The translations under genes and the position numbers were made by a program. 64,000 nt of DNA from NCBI GenBank assembly GCA_963676095.1, contig OY781040.1:4526001-4590000 (forward strand). Reading direction: 5' to 3'. The notes beneath the pieces were generated by a model. It did not search any database, was not told where the DNA came from, and saw nothing but the letters and a program-made list of their open reading frames with translations. Position 1 is the stretch's first letter, and every line of letters begins with the position of its first letter. The DNA is from G963676095 sp963676095 (GTDB taxonomy: Bacteria; Bacteroidota; Bacteroidia; Bacteroidales; Prolixibacteraceae). Shown here piece after piece: positions 7,982 to 15,852 of this stretch.

Positions 7982-9994
7982 ATGGAGTTACCAAATCTGG
8001 TTCAAAATGATAAATGGCTTGAGCCTTACTGTGCTGCAATTTTGTCGAGGCGTGATGCTGCCAGACAAAAGGAATTGGAATTGACCGGAGGGCAAAGCCT
8101 TATTGATTTTGCCAGCGGTCATCTTTGGTTTGGTTTACACAGAGCGGCTCACGGATGGGTAATTCGGGATTGGGCTCCCAATGCAGATGCTATTTATTTG
8201 GTGGGTGAGTTTAACAATTGGAAGGAACTTGAAGATTACCGACTATTTCCGGGCGAAGATGGAAATTGGGAATTATATTTGGGAGAAGATCAACTTCATC
8301 ATGGAGACCTGTATGCTTTTTCTGTGCATTGGCCGGTAGGAAGTGGAAAAAGGATACCTGCTTGGGCCAACCGTGTTGTACAGGATGAGGTTACGCTTAT
8401 TTTTAATGCGCAGGTATGGGCGCCTGAAGAGAGGTACCAATGGGTGAATCCCTCTTTTAAACGGGGCAATGACGCTCCCCTGATTTATGAGAGTCATGTT
8501 GGAATGGCCGGAGAAGAAGAGCGGGTGCATACTTATAACGAGTTTAGGGAACATGTACTTCCCCGTATTAAAAGTGCCGGATATAATACCGTCCAGCTGA
8601 TGGCTGTGACAGAACATCCGTATTACGGAAGTTTTGGTTACCATGTCTCTAGTTTTTTTGCTCCCTCTTCACGTTTCGGGACACCGGACGAACTTCGTGC
8701 GCTTATTGATGCAGCACACGGGATGGGGCTGGCTGTGATCATGGACCTGGTACATTCTCATGCAGTAAAAAATGAAATTGAAGGCCTGGGGAGGTATGAC
8801 GGTACCCGTTATCAGTTTTTTCATGAAGGAGAAAGAGGAGAACATCCGTCATGGGATTCTTATTGTTTTAATTATGGCAAAAATGAGGTCCTGCATTTTC
8901 TTTTGTCAAATATTCGTTACTGGATGGATGAATTCCGTTTCGACGGATTCCGTTTTGATGGGGTGACCAGCATGATTTATTTGGATCATGGGCTTGGAAA
9001 GGCTTTTACCAGTTACGATGATTATTTTACGGCCAATGTGGACCAGGAGGCTGTCAGTTATCTGTTGCTGGCCAATAAGCTGATCCATTTGATTAATCTG
9101 CATGCTGTTTCCATAGCAGAAGAGGTCAGTGGAATGCCTGGATTGGCGACCCCGATTGAAGACGGAGGAATTGGTTTTGATTTCAGAATGGCAATGGGGG
9201 TTCCCGACTTCTGGATTAAGATTATTAAAGAATTGCCGGATGAAAAGTGGGATGTAGGACAGATTTTTTATGAGTTGACCTCCAAACGGCAGGACGAAAA
9301 GGTAGTCAGCTATGCCGAATCGCACGATCAGGCATTGGTGGGCGATAAGACTATTATTTTCAGGCTGATTGATAAGGAGATGTATTTTAACATGCAGAAA
9401 GATCAGCCAAACCTGATCGTGGATCGGGGAATAGCCTTACATAAAATGATCCGCCTTGCCACTGCAAGTTGTGCCGGAGGTGCATACCTTAATTTTATGG
9501 GCAATGAGTTTGGTCATCCGGAATGGATCGATTTTCCGAGGCAAGGCAATAACTGGTCGTTTAGCCATGCCCGGCGCTTGTGGAGTATAGTTGATAATCA
9601 TAAACTTAAATATCACTGGCTTTCAGATTTTGATCAGATAATGATAAAGTGGATCCGGAATAACAGGTTATTGGATATTCCCGAGATATGCTGGCGTTTC
9701 GACAACAAGGCAGACCAGATTTTATCCTATCAGAGAGGTGATTTTCTCTTGGTATTCAATTTTAATCCTTCAAGGTCGTTTACGGGATATGGCATACCCC
9801 TTGACGCTTCGAAATACCGGATTCTGTTTAACACCGATGAAGTCTGTTTCGGAGGACAGGAACGAATTGATCAATCAATCAATTATTATACGCGGCCTTC
9901 CGGCGGACTGTCAAGTCAACATTATTTAAACCTGTACCTTCCTGCGAGAACTGCGATCGTGTTGAAAAAAGAACCATTTAAAAGCGTGAGATGA
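7982..9994 (+). CDS. glgB: 1,4-alpha-glucan branching enzyme (GH13)
   Basis: Branching enzyme cuts alpha-1,4-glucan chains and re-attaches them by alpha-1,6 bonds, forming glycogen branches. The 670-residue protein has an N-terminal CBM48-like module (about residues 55-145, with LVGEFNNWKE) and a GH13 barrel. Catalytic residues are visible: nucleophile Asp326 in RFDGFRFDGVTSM, acid/base Glu380 in SIAEEVSGMP and Asp449 in AESHDQ. The MDLVHSHAVKNEIEGL segment and the overall form resemble the eukaryotic-type GH13_8 enzymes found in Bacteroidota rather than E. coli GlgB. I chose the ATG at 7982 over the TTG six bases earlier. Its stop overlaps the next gene (ATGATGA), the first link of a glycogen operon. 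Confidence 0.93.
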   Translation: MELPNLVQNDKWLEPYCAAILSRRDAARQKELELTGGQSLIDFASGHLWFGLHRAAHGWVIRDWAPNADAIYLVGEFNNWKELEDYRLFPGEDGNWELYLGEDQLHHGDLYAFSVHWPVGSGKRIPAWANRVVQDEVTLIFNAQVWAPEERYQWVNPSFKRGNDAPLIYESHVGMAGEEERVHTYNEFREHVLPRIKSAGYNTVQLMAVTEHPYYGSFGYHVSSFFAPSSRFGTPDELRALIDAAHGMGLAVIMDLVHSHAVKNEIEGLGRYDGTRYQFFHEGERGEHPSWDSYCFNYGKNEVLHFLLSNIRYWMDEFRFDGFRFDGVTSMIYLDHGLGKAFTSYDDYFTANVDQEAVSYLLLANKLIHLINLHAVSIAEEVSGMPGLATPIEDGGIGFDFRMAMGVPDFWIKIIKELPDEKWDVGQIFYELTSKRQDEKVVSYAESHDQALVGDKTIIFRLIDKEMYFNMQKDQPNLIVDRGIALHKMIRLATASCAGGAYLNFMGNEFGHPEWIDFPRQGNNWSFSHARRLWSIVDNHKLKYHWLSDFDQIMIKWIRNNRLLDIPEICWRFDNKADQILSYQRGDFLLVFNFNPSRSFTGYGIPLDASKYRILFNTDEVCFGGQERIDQSINYYTRPSGGLSSQHYLNLYLPARTAIVLKKEPFKSVR

Positions 9995-10998
9995 TGAGCC
10001 GTTTTTTTACAGAAGTGACCCTTGCAGATCCCGGGTGGAGGATTGGTTATCAGGATAAACTGATGCTGATGGGGTCTTGTTTTACTGAAAATGTAGGGGA
10101 AAAGTTGAGATCGCTGAAGTTTCAGGTTGATGTGAACCCTTTTGGTATTATTTATAATCCGTTTTCTGTTGCAAAAAGTTTACGTATTTTACTTTCTTCG
10201 CAAACATATACAGAACAAGATTTGTTTGAGCATAACGGGGTGTGGTCCAGCTTCGATTATCACGGCAGGTTCTCTGATGTATCAACCGTTCAGGTGCTCC
10301 GGAATATCAACGATCAACTGGTCTTTTCGCGCTCCTTTTTTAGAGATGCAGACTATTTGATTATTACTTTCGGTACTTCCTGGGTTTATGAGTTGAAAAC
10401 AACGGGAGCGATTGTTTCGAATTGTCATAAGATTCCTGCTGCTAATTTTAAGAGATACAGGCTTACCCCGGGAGGGATTGTCGACGAATATCGTGAAGTA
10501 CTACCGGAACTTTGGAATTTTAACTCAAAGCTTAAAGTGCTTTTTACGGTAAGCCCGGTGAGGCATTGGAAAGATGGGGCATCCGGGAACCAACTCAGTA
10601 AATCGGTATTACTTCTGGCCGTGGACAAGCTAATCACGGGATTTGGGGAAGAACGATGTGCCTACTTTCCAGCTTATGAGATTATGATGGATGAACTGCG
10701 GGATTATCGTTTTTATGCCCCGGATATGCTCCATCCGTCACAGGTGGCGGTTGATTATATCTGGGACAAATTTGCAGGATTGATGATAGCGGGACAAGAC
10801 AGCGATATCGTAAAAAATGTTTTAAAAATAATAAAAGCCAAAGAACATCGTCCTTTTAATTCCAATACGATGGGACATAAAAAATTTTTGCTAAACATTT
10901 TGAACGAGATTCAGGAATTAATGGTTAAATTCCCTTATCTTAATTTACAAGAGGAAAAAAGCTATTTTGAAAGTCAATTTATTGATAATCAAAATTGA
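9991..10998 (+). CDS. GSCFA family protein (SGNH-like hydrolase fold)
   Basis: The GSCFA family is named after a motif near the N-terminus; here it reads MGSCFTENVG (about residues 27-36), followed by NPFGIIYNPFSV, which is diagnostic. Family members are predicted to be SGNH-like esterases or acyl-transferring enzymes, with the motif Ser as nucleophile; DMLHPSQVAVDYIWDKF (around residue 246) carries the matching late His. The 335-residue protein has no signal peptide and is probably cytosolic. Its start overlaps the branching-enzyme stop by 4 bases, so translation is likely coupled. No substrate is known. Placement in a glycogen cluster suggests action on an alpha-glucan or on an acyl group attached to it, but this is inference. 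Confidence 0.85.
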   Translation: MMSRFFTEVTLADPGWRIGYQDKLMLMGSCFTENVGEKLRSLKFQVDVNPFGIIYNPFSVAKSLRILLSSQTYTEQDLFEHNGVWSSFDYHGRFSDVSTVQVLRNINDQLVFSRSFFRDADYLIITFGTSWVYELKTTGAIVSNCHKIPAANFKRYRLTPGGIVDEYREVLPELWNFNSKLKVLFTVSPVRHWKDGASGNQLSKSVLLLAVDKLITGFGEERCAYFPAYEIMMDELRDYRFYAPDMLHPSQVAVDYIWDKFAGLMIAGQDSDIVKNVLKIIKAKEHRPFNSNTMGHKKFLLNILNEIQELMVKFPYLNLQEEKSYFESQFIDNQN

Positions 10999-11063
10999 GT
11001 AGTTAATAGAGCTGAATTTTTTGTTTAAAAAAAAGTTCGTTTTGGACCTTAAGTCTGGAATTT

Positions 11064-13007
11064 ATGAGTTATTTAAGATTTGATAGAGGAAAACTGGTTA
11101 ACCTGGAATATTCACTAACTCGTGAAGTCCTTCGGGCAAACAGCACGGGCTGTTATATTAGCACTACCATCGCGGGGTGTAATACCCGGAAGTATCATGG
11201 ATTGCTTATTTGTCCGGTCCCGGAACTGGACGGGGGAAAGCATGTTCTCCTGTCTTCACTGGATGAAACGATTGTCCAGCACGGTGCCGAGTTTAACCTG
11301 GGAATACATAAATATGACGGAGAACATTACGAACCGAAAGGGCATAAATACATCCGCAATTTCGATGCAGAGATGGTTCCTAAGACAACTTTCCGTGTCG
11401 GGGGGGTCATTTTTACCAAGGAACGGTTACTGGCGGAAAATGAGAACCAGGCACTCGTCCGGTTTACGCTGGAAGACGCTCATTCCCCCACATTGCTGAG
11501 GTTTAGGCCGTTCCTGGCTTTTCGGAGCGTCCATGGACTTAGCAAGGCAAATATGTATGCCAATACAAAATACCACAAAGTGGGGAACGGGATAAAAATG
11601 CGTCTTTACGAAGGATATCCCTTCCTTTATATGCAGTTCTCAAAAGATGTTGAATTTATTCCCGTTCCGGATTGGTACCATAATATCGAATACACGAAAG
11701 AAAAAGAACGGGGGTACAATTACCTGGAGGACCTTTTTGTTCCCGGTTATTTTGAGGTGCCAATCGAGAAAGGAGAATGTATTATCTTTTCTGCCTCGAC
11801 GACAGAAGTGAAGCCGGAAGGATTAAAGTCGACTTTTTCGAAGGAATATAAGAACCGGATACCTAGGGATTCATTTATCAATTGTCTGACTAGTTCTGCA
11901 AACCAGTTTATTACGCGTGCAGGGGGAAAGACTGATATAATAGCCGGTTTTCCCTGGTATAACGGTATCACAAGACAAACATTTATTTCTTTGCCGGGGC
12001 TGACACTTTCGCTGGATGATGCTGAAACATTTGAAGATGTTGTCGATACTCAAATAGAGCGGCTCAATGGCGGCCTTTTTCCAAAGTTTTCAGGGAACCA
12101 ATCAGGGTATGATGATATGGATTCCCCCTTATGGTTTTTCTGGGCGCTTCAGCAGTACTGGCTGGAAACAAGAGGCAGTGCCCATATATGGAGGAAATAT
12201 GGCAATGTGATGAAACAGATTCTGGAGGCATATAAAAAAGGCACCCATTACGGAATCAAGATGAATGAGAATGGTCTGATATCGTGTGATGAAGAGAATG
12301 TTGCTTTGACCTGGATGGATTCATACATTGACGGGAAGCCTGTTGTTTCAAGAAAGGGGATGCCTGTAGAGGTAAATGCCTTATGGTACAATGCTGTTTG
12401 TTTCGCTCTCCACCTTGCTGAAAATGAAAAAGATAAAAGTTTTATAGAAGTATGGGAAGAATTGCCTGCTATTATCGGGAAATCATTCCTTAGCGAATTC
12501 TGGAGCGACGAATGTGGATACCTTGCAGATTATGTTGACCATGGAAACAAGGATTGGTCGGTACGGCCCAATATGATTATTGCTGCAGCCATGAAATATT
12601 CTCCGTTGGATAAGGAAAAACGAAAATCGATTTTAAGCATTGTCAAAAAACAGTTGTTAACGCCAAGGGGTTTAAGGTCTTTGTCGCCTGAAAGTCCCTT
12701 GTTCAAGGGAGCTTGCGAGGGGAGTGTCATAATCCGGGAGAAAGCGATTCATCAGGGAACAGTATGGCCTTGGTTCGTGCAGTTTTTTATTGAAGAATAT
12801 ATCCGGATACATAAGAGAGGAGGCATGCCTTTTGTTAAAAATATTATCAATGATTTCGAACACGATATGTCGGAACATTGCATAGGAACAATTGCCGAGA
12901 TGTATAATGGTAATCCTCCCCATAATGCAAAGGGCGCGGTTTCACAAGCATGGAGCGTCGGATCTGTGATCCGGGCATATAAAATGGCAATAAATTTTGA
13001 AGATTAA
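11064..13007 (+). CDS. Glycogen debranching enzyme (amylo-alpha-1,6-glucosidase, GH133-type)
   Basis: This enzyme removes alpha-1,6 branches during glycogen breakdown. The 647-residue product has an N-terminal beta-sandwich GDE_N domain (residues about 15-240; TREVLRANSTGCYISTT and NTRKYHGLL are recognisable) and a C-terminal (alpha/alpha)6 domain (about 280-640). Conserved stretches include AGFPWYNGITRQTFISLPGL, ALTWMDSYIDGKP with the acidic Asp, and HQGTVWPWFVQFF. The whole is the archaeal/bacterial GDE type, unlike GH13 GlgX. It lies 65 bp after the GSCFA gene and 27 bp before the glycosyltransferase, all on one strand. Confidence 0.92.
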   Translation: MSYLRFDRGKLVNLEYSLTREVLRANSTGCYISTTIAGCNTRKYHGLLICPVPELDGGKHVLLSSLDETIVQHGAEFNLGIHKYDGEHYEPKGHKYIRNFDAEMVPKTTFRVGGVIFTKERLLAENENQALVRFTLEDAHSPTLLRFRPFLAFRSVHGLSKANMYANTKYHKVGNGIKMRLYEGYPFLYMQFSKDVEFIPVPDWYHNIEYTKEKERGYNYLEDLFVPGYFEVPIEKGECIIFSASTTEVKPEGLKSTFSKEYKNRIPRDSFINCLTSSANQFITRAGGKTDIIAGFPWYNGITRQTFISLPGLTLSLDDAETFEDVVDTQIERLNGGLFPKFSGNQSGYDDMDSPLWFFWALQQYWLETRGSAHIWRKYGNVMKQILEAYKKGTHYGIKMNENGLISCDEENVALTWMDSYIDGKPVVSRKGMPVEVNALWYNAVCFALHLAENEKDKSFIEVWEELPAIIGKSFLSEFWSDECGYLADYVDHGNKDWSVRPNMIIAAAMKYSPLDKEKRKSILSIVKKQLLTPRGLRSLSPESPLFKGACEGSVIIREKAIHQGTVWPWFVQFFIEEYIRIHKRGGMPFVKNIINDFEHDMSEHCIGTIAEMYNGNPPHNAKGAVSQAWSVGSVIRAYKMAINFED

Positions 13008-13034
13008 AAAACTTTAATCAAAAGGGGACGCGGT

Positions 13035-14327
13035 ATGAAAGTATTAATGTTTGGTTGGGAGTTTCCTCCACATATCTCGGGCGGGTTGGGGACGGCCTGC
13101 TACGGATTAACAAAGGGATTAGTTGAGTTTAATGATGTGGAAGTCGTTTTTGTAGTTCCTAAAGCCTATGGAGATGAGGTCCAGTCAAACATGCTTCTTG
13201 TCGGTGCGAATAACGTTCCGATTTTGAAAAAAGAGATTCAGTTTTCAGACCTTCAGAAGGCTGTTGATTATTATGAGGTTGAATCAGGACTCGTTCCCTA
13301 TGTTGGAACAGAGGAGTTTTGGCGGCTCAACAGCCAGAAACATTCGGAAAAAACCCGTTTTATAGAAACGAACGATGAGGGAAAACTGGATTTTACAGGA
13401 AAATATGATCATGATCTCTTGCACGAGATCTACAAGTATTCGCTTGTTGCCGAAGTAATTGCCCGGAATAATGAGTTTGATTTGATTCACGCACACGATT
13501 GGCTGGCATATCCGGCAGGTATCGCGGCAAAGGAAATTTCGGGAAAGCCACTCGTGATACACGTCCATGCTACAGATTTCGACCGCAGCGGAGGAAGTGT
13601 GAATCCTCAGGTTTTCGAGATCGAAAAGAGAGGAATGGATGTAGCCGACCATATTATTACGGTCAGCAACCTTACCCGGAAGATTGTTATCGAGCGTTAT
13701 GGCATTAACCCTGAAAAAGTAACCACGGTTTATAATGCCGTCGAACCGGTGAGCCCGGAGGAAAAAATAAGACTAAAGAAGGGAGTTGATGAAAAGATTG
13801 TAACCTTCCTTGGGCGGATTACGATGCAGAAAGGCCCGGAGTATTTTATAGAAGCGGCTAACCTGGTTCTCAAGAAGATGAATAATGTCAGGTTTGTGAT
13901 GGCTGGTAGCGGAGACTTGATGAACGCTATGATCAAAAGAACTGCTGCCTTAAAAATCTCTGACAGGTTTCATTTTACCGGATTTCTTCGCGGCGACGAC
14001 GTATTTGATATGTTCAGAATGAGTGATGTTTTTGTAATGCCTTCCGTGTCTGAGCCTTTTGGTATTGTTCCTTTGGAGGCGATGCAGGCTAATGTACCTG
14101 TAATTATATCACATCAGTCGGGTGTTTCAGAAATTCTGAAATATGCAGTGAAAGTTGATTTTTGGGATACTTATGCTATGGCCGACGCCATTTACGGGTT
14201 ATTAAATTACCCTTCCATGTGGAATTTGTTTATGAGACAAGGAAAAGAGGAAGTTGAAAATCTGCGCTGGAAGAATTCGGCAAAGAACGTACGTGAAATT
14301 TATTTAAAAATGTTAAACATCAAGTAA
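13035..14327 (+). CDS. GT4-family glycosyltransferase, probable glycogen synthase
   Basis: A two-domain GT-B glycosyltransferase of 430 residues. The N-terminus MFGWEFPPHISGGLGTACYG carries the glycine-rich loop found in glycogen/starch synthase-like enzymes, followed by HAHDWLAYPAG (about 154-164). The C-terminal Rossmann domain has FLGRITMQKGPEYFIEA and the E-x7-E motif in SEPFGIVPLEA, the nucleotide-sugar binding site. No signal peptide is present, so it acts in the cytosol. In Bacteroidota such a GT4 enzyme beside GH57 and debranching genes is taken to be the glycogen synthase, with UDP- or ADP-glucose as donor; the donor cannot be told from sequence alone. A GGGG-type ribosome-binding site precedes the ATG at 13035. 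Confidence 0.87.
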   Translation: MKVLMFGWEFPPHISGGLGTACYGLTKGLVEFNDVEVVFVVPKAYGDEVQSNMLLVGANNVPILKKEIQFSDLQKAVDYYEVESGLVPYVGTEEFWRLNSQKHSEKTRFIETNDEGKLDFTGKYDHDLLHEIYKYSLVAEVIARNNEFDLIHAHDWLAYPAGIAAKEISGKPLVIHVHATDFDRSGGSVNPQVFEIEKRGMDVADHIITVSNLTRKIVIERYGINPEKVTTVYNAVEPVSPEEKIRLKKGVDEKIVTFLGRITMQKGPEYFIEAANLVLKKMNNVRFVMAGSGDLMNAMIKRTAALKISDRFHFTGFLRGDDVFDMFRMSDVFVMPSVSEPFGIVPLEAMQANVPVIISHQSGVSEILKYAVKVDFWDTYAMADAIYGLLNYPSMWNLFMRQGKEEVENLRWKNSAKNVREIYLKMLNIK

Positions 14328-14338
14328 ATCCGCTTAAT

Positions 14339-15703
14339 ATGAAAGCCATATGTTTTTATTTCCAGGTACACCAGCCTTTTCGTTTTCGTAGGTATCGGTT
14401 TTTTGACATTGGCAATGATCATTATTATTATGACGATTATACAAATGAAACCGTTTTAAGGAATGTTGCAGATCGTTGTTATCTCCCTGCCAACAGGATA
14501 TTACTCGATCTTTTAAAAAAATACAAAGGAAAATTTAAAGTTAGCTTTTCGGTTACCGGAACTGCTCTTGAACAGTTTGAGATTTACGCTCCTGAGGTGA
14601 TCGATTCGTTCAAGGCCCTTGCCGCTACCGGTCAAGTCGAATTCTTATCGGAAACGTATTCGCATTCTCTTACTTCGCTCTACAGCAAAGATCTTTTTGC
14701 CGATCAAATCAAACAACACGATGATCTGATAGAAAAATACTTCGGACAGAGACCGAAGGTATTTTGTAATACGGAAATGATTTACAGTGACGAGATCGGG
14801 GCAATGATTGCAGATCTTGGATTTAAAGCGATGCTTACTGAAGGAGCCAAACATATTCTTGGATGGAAATCACCTAATTATCTTTATTGTAACACGATAA
14901 ATCCGCGATTAAAAGTGCTGATGAGAAATTTCAGGTTAAGCGACGATATTGCCTTCCGTTTTTCAAACAAAGACTGGAATGAATATCCGTTAACCCCTCA
15001 AAAGTTTGCCAAATGGTTGGGGGATAATCCCAATGACGAGATTGTCAATCTCTTTATGGATTATGAAACATTTGGGGAGCATCAGCGTGAGTCGACCGGT
15101 ATCTTTGGATTCCTTGAAGGATTGCCTGCAGCCGTACTTGAATCTTCAGGGATGAAATTTGCAACTCCTTCAGAGGTGGCGGAGGAATATCAGCCTATTG
15201 CAGCAGTGGTTGTCCCTCATCCGATTTCCTGGTCTGATGAAGAACGGGACTTGACGGCGTGGCTGGGAAATGAAATGCAGAACGAGGCTTTTAATAAACT
15301 TTATGAATTACAGGGGCGAATGAGTATGGTTACAGACAAATCTCTTGTCCGGGACTGGAATTATCTTCAGGTAAGTGACCATTTTTATTATATGTGCACC
15401 AAATTTTTTTCCGATGGAGAGGTTCATAATTATTTCAATCCATATGAAAGCCCTTATGAAGCGTTCATAAACTACATGAATGTTTTAAGCGATTTTAAAC
15501 TGAGGTTGAATACGCTGGTTCCTGAAAATAAAGTAGAGCAGGAAATTGCCTCGCTGAACAGGCTTTTGGAGGAGAAAGAAGAAAAACTGAAAAAGTATGA
15601 ACGGGAAATTAGAAACATGCAGGCCCGGAAAAAGAAAAAAATGTTGGCAATAACAAAACGGAAAACTTCATTAACTAACACCGATAGAAAAGAAATAAGT
15701 TGA
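14339..15703 (+). CDS. GH57 glycoside hydrolase (alpha-amylase-like)
   Basis: GH57 enzymes hydrolyse or transfer alpha-1,4-glucans. Seen in the 454-residue product: N-terminal CFYFQVHQPFR (conserved region 1), the catalytic nucleophile Glu146 in CNTEMIYSD, and the acid/base Asp241 in MDYETFGEH. The C-terminus from about residue 400 is a highly charged predicted coiled coil (EEKEEKLKKYEREIRNMQ) with a basic tail, not part of the catalytic domain; it may mediate association with other glycogen enzymes. No signal peptide is visible, so the substrate is intracellular. It lies 11 bp after the glycosyltransferase gene. Confidence 0.9.
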   Translation: MKAICFYFQVHQPFRFRRYRFFDIGNDHYYYDDYTNETVLRNVADRCYLPANRILLDLLKKYKGKFKVSFSVTGTALEQFEIYAPEVIDSFKALAATGQVEFLSETYSHSLTSLYSKDLFADQIKQHDDLIEKYFGQRPKVFCNTEMIYSDEIGAMIADLGFKAMLTEGAKHILGWKSPNYLYCNTINPRLKVLMRNFRLSDDIAFRFSNKDWNEYPLTPQKFAKWLGDNPNDEIVNLFMDYETFGEHQRESTGIFGFLEGLPAAVLESSGMKFATPSEVAEEYQPIAAVVVPHPISWSDEERDLTAWLGNEMQNEAFNKLYELQGRMSMVTDKSLVRDWNYLQVSDHFYYMCTKFFSDGEVHNYFNPYESPYEAFINYMNVLSDFKLRLNTLVPENKVEQEIASLNRLLEEKEEKLKKYEREIRNMQARKKKKMLAITKRKTSLTNTDRKEIS

Positions 15704-15739
15704 ACATGAATTTGCCTTTTTTGTTTCAAAAGAGTCTTA

Positions 15740-15774
15740 TTTGTTTTAATCGTTTTTTTTTGATGTACATTTTG
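15740..15774 (+). promoter_or_regulatory. Possible promoter upstream of the alpha-glucan phosphorylase gene
   Basis: TTTG (15740-15743) and TACATTTTG (15766-15774) resemble the Bacteroidota -33 TTTG and -7 TAnnTTTG elements, 22 bp apart. They lie in the 149-bp gap before the phosphorylase gene, which may therefore have its own transcript. Confidence 0.35.
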
Positions 15775-15852
15775 CGGGACTGCCCTTGTACTTTTTGTAA
15801 AGAAATGGAATTGGAACAGAAATATTATCAGATTTTATAAAAATAACCTGTT

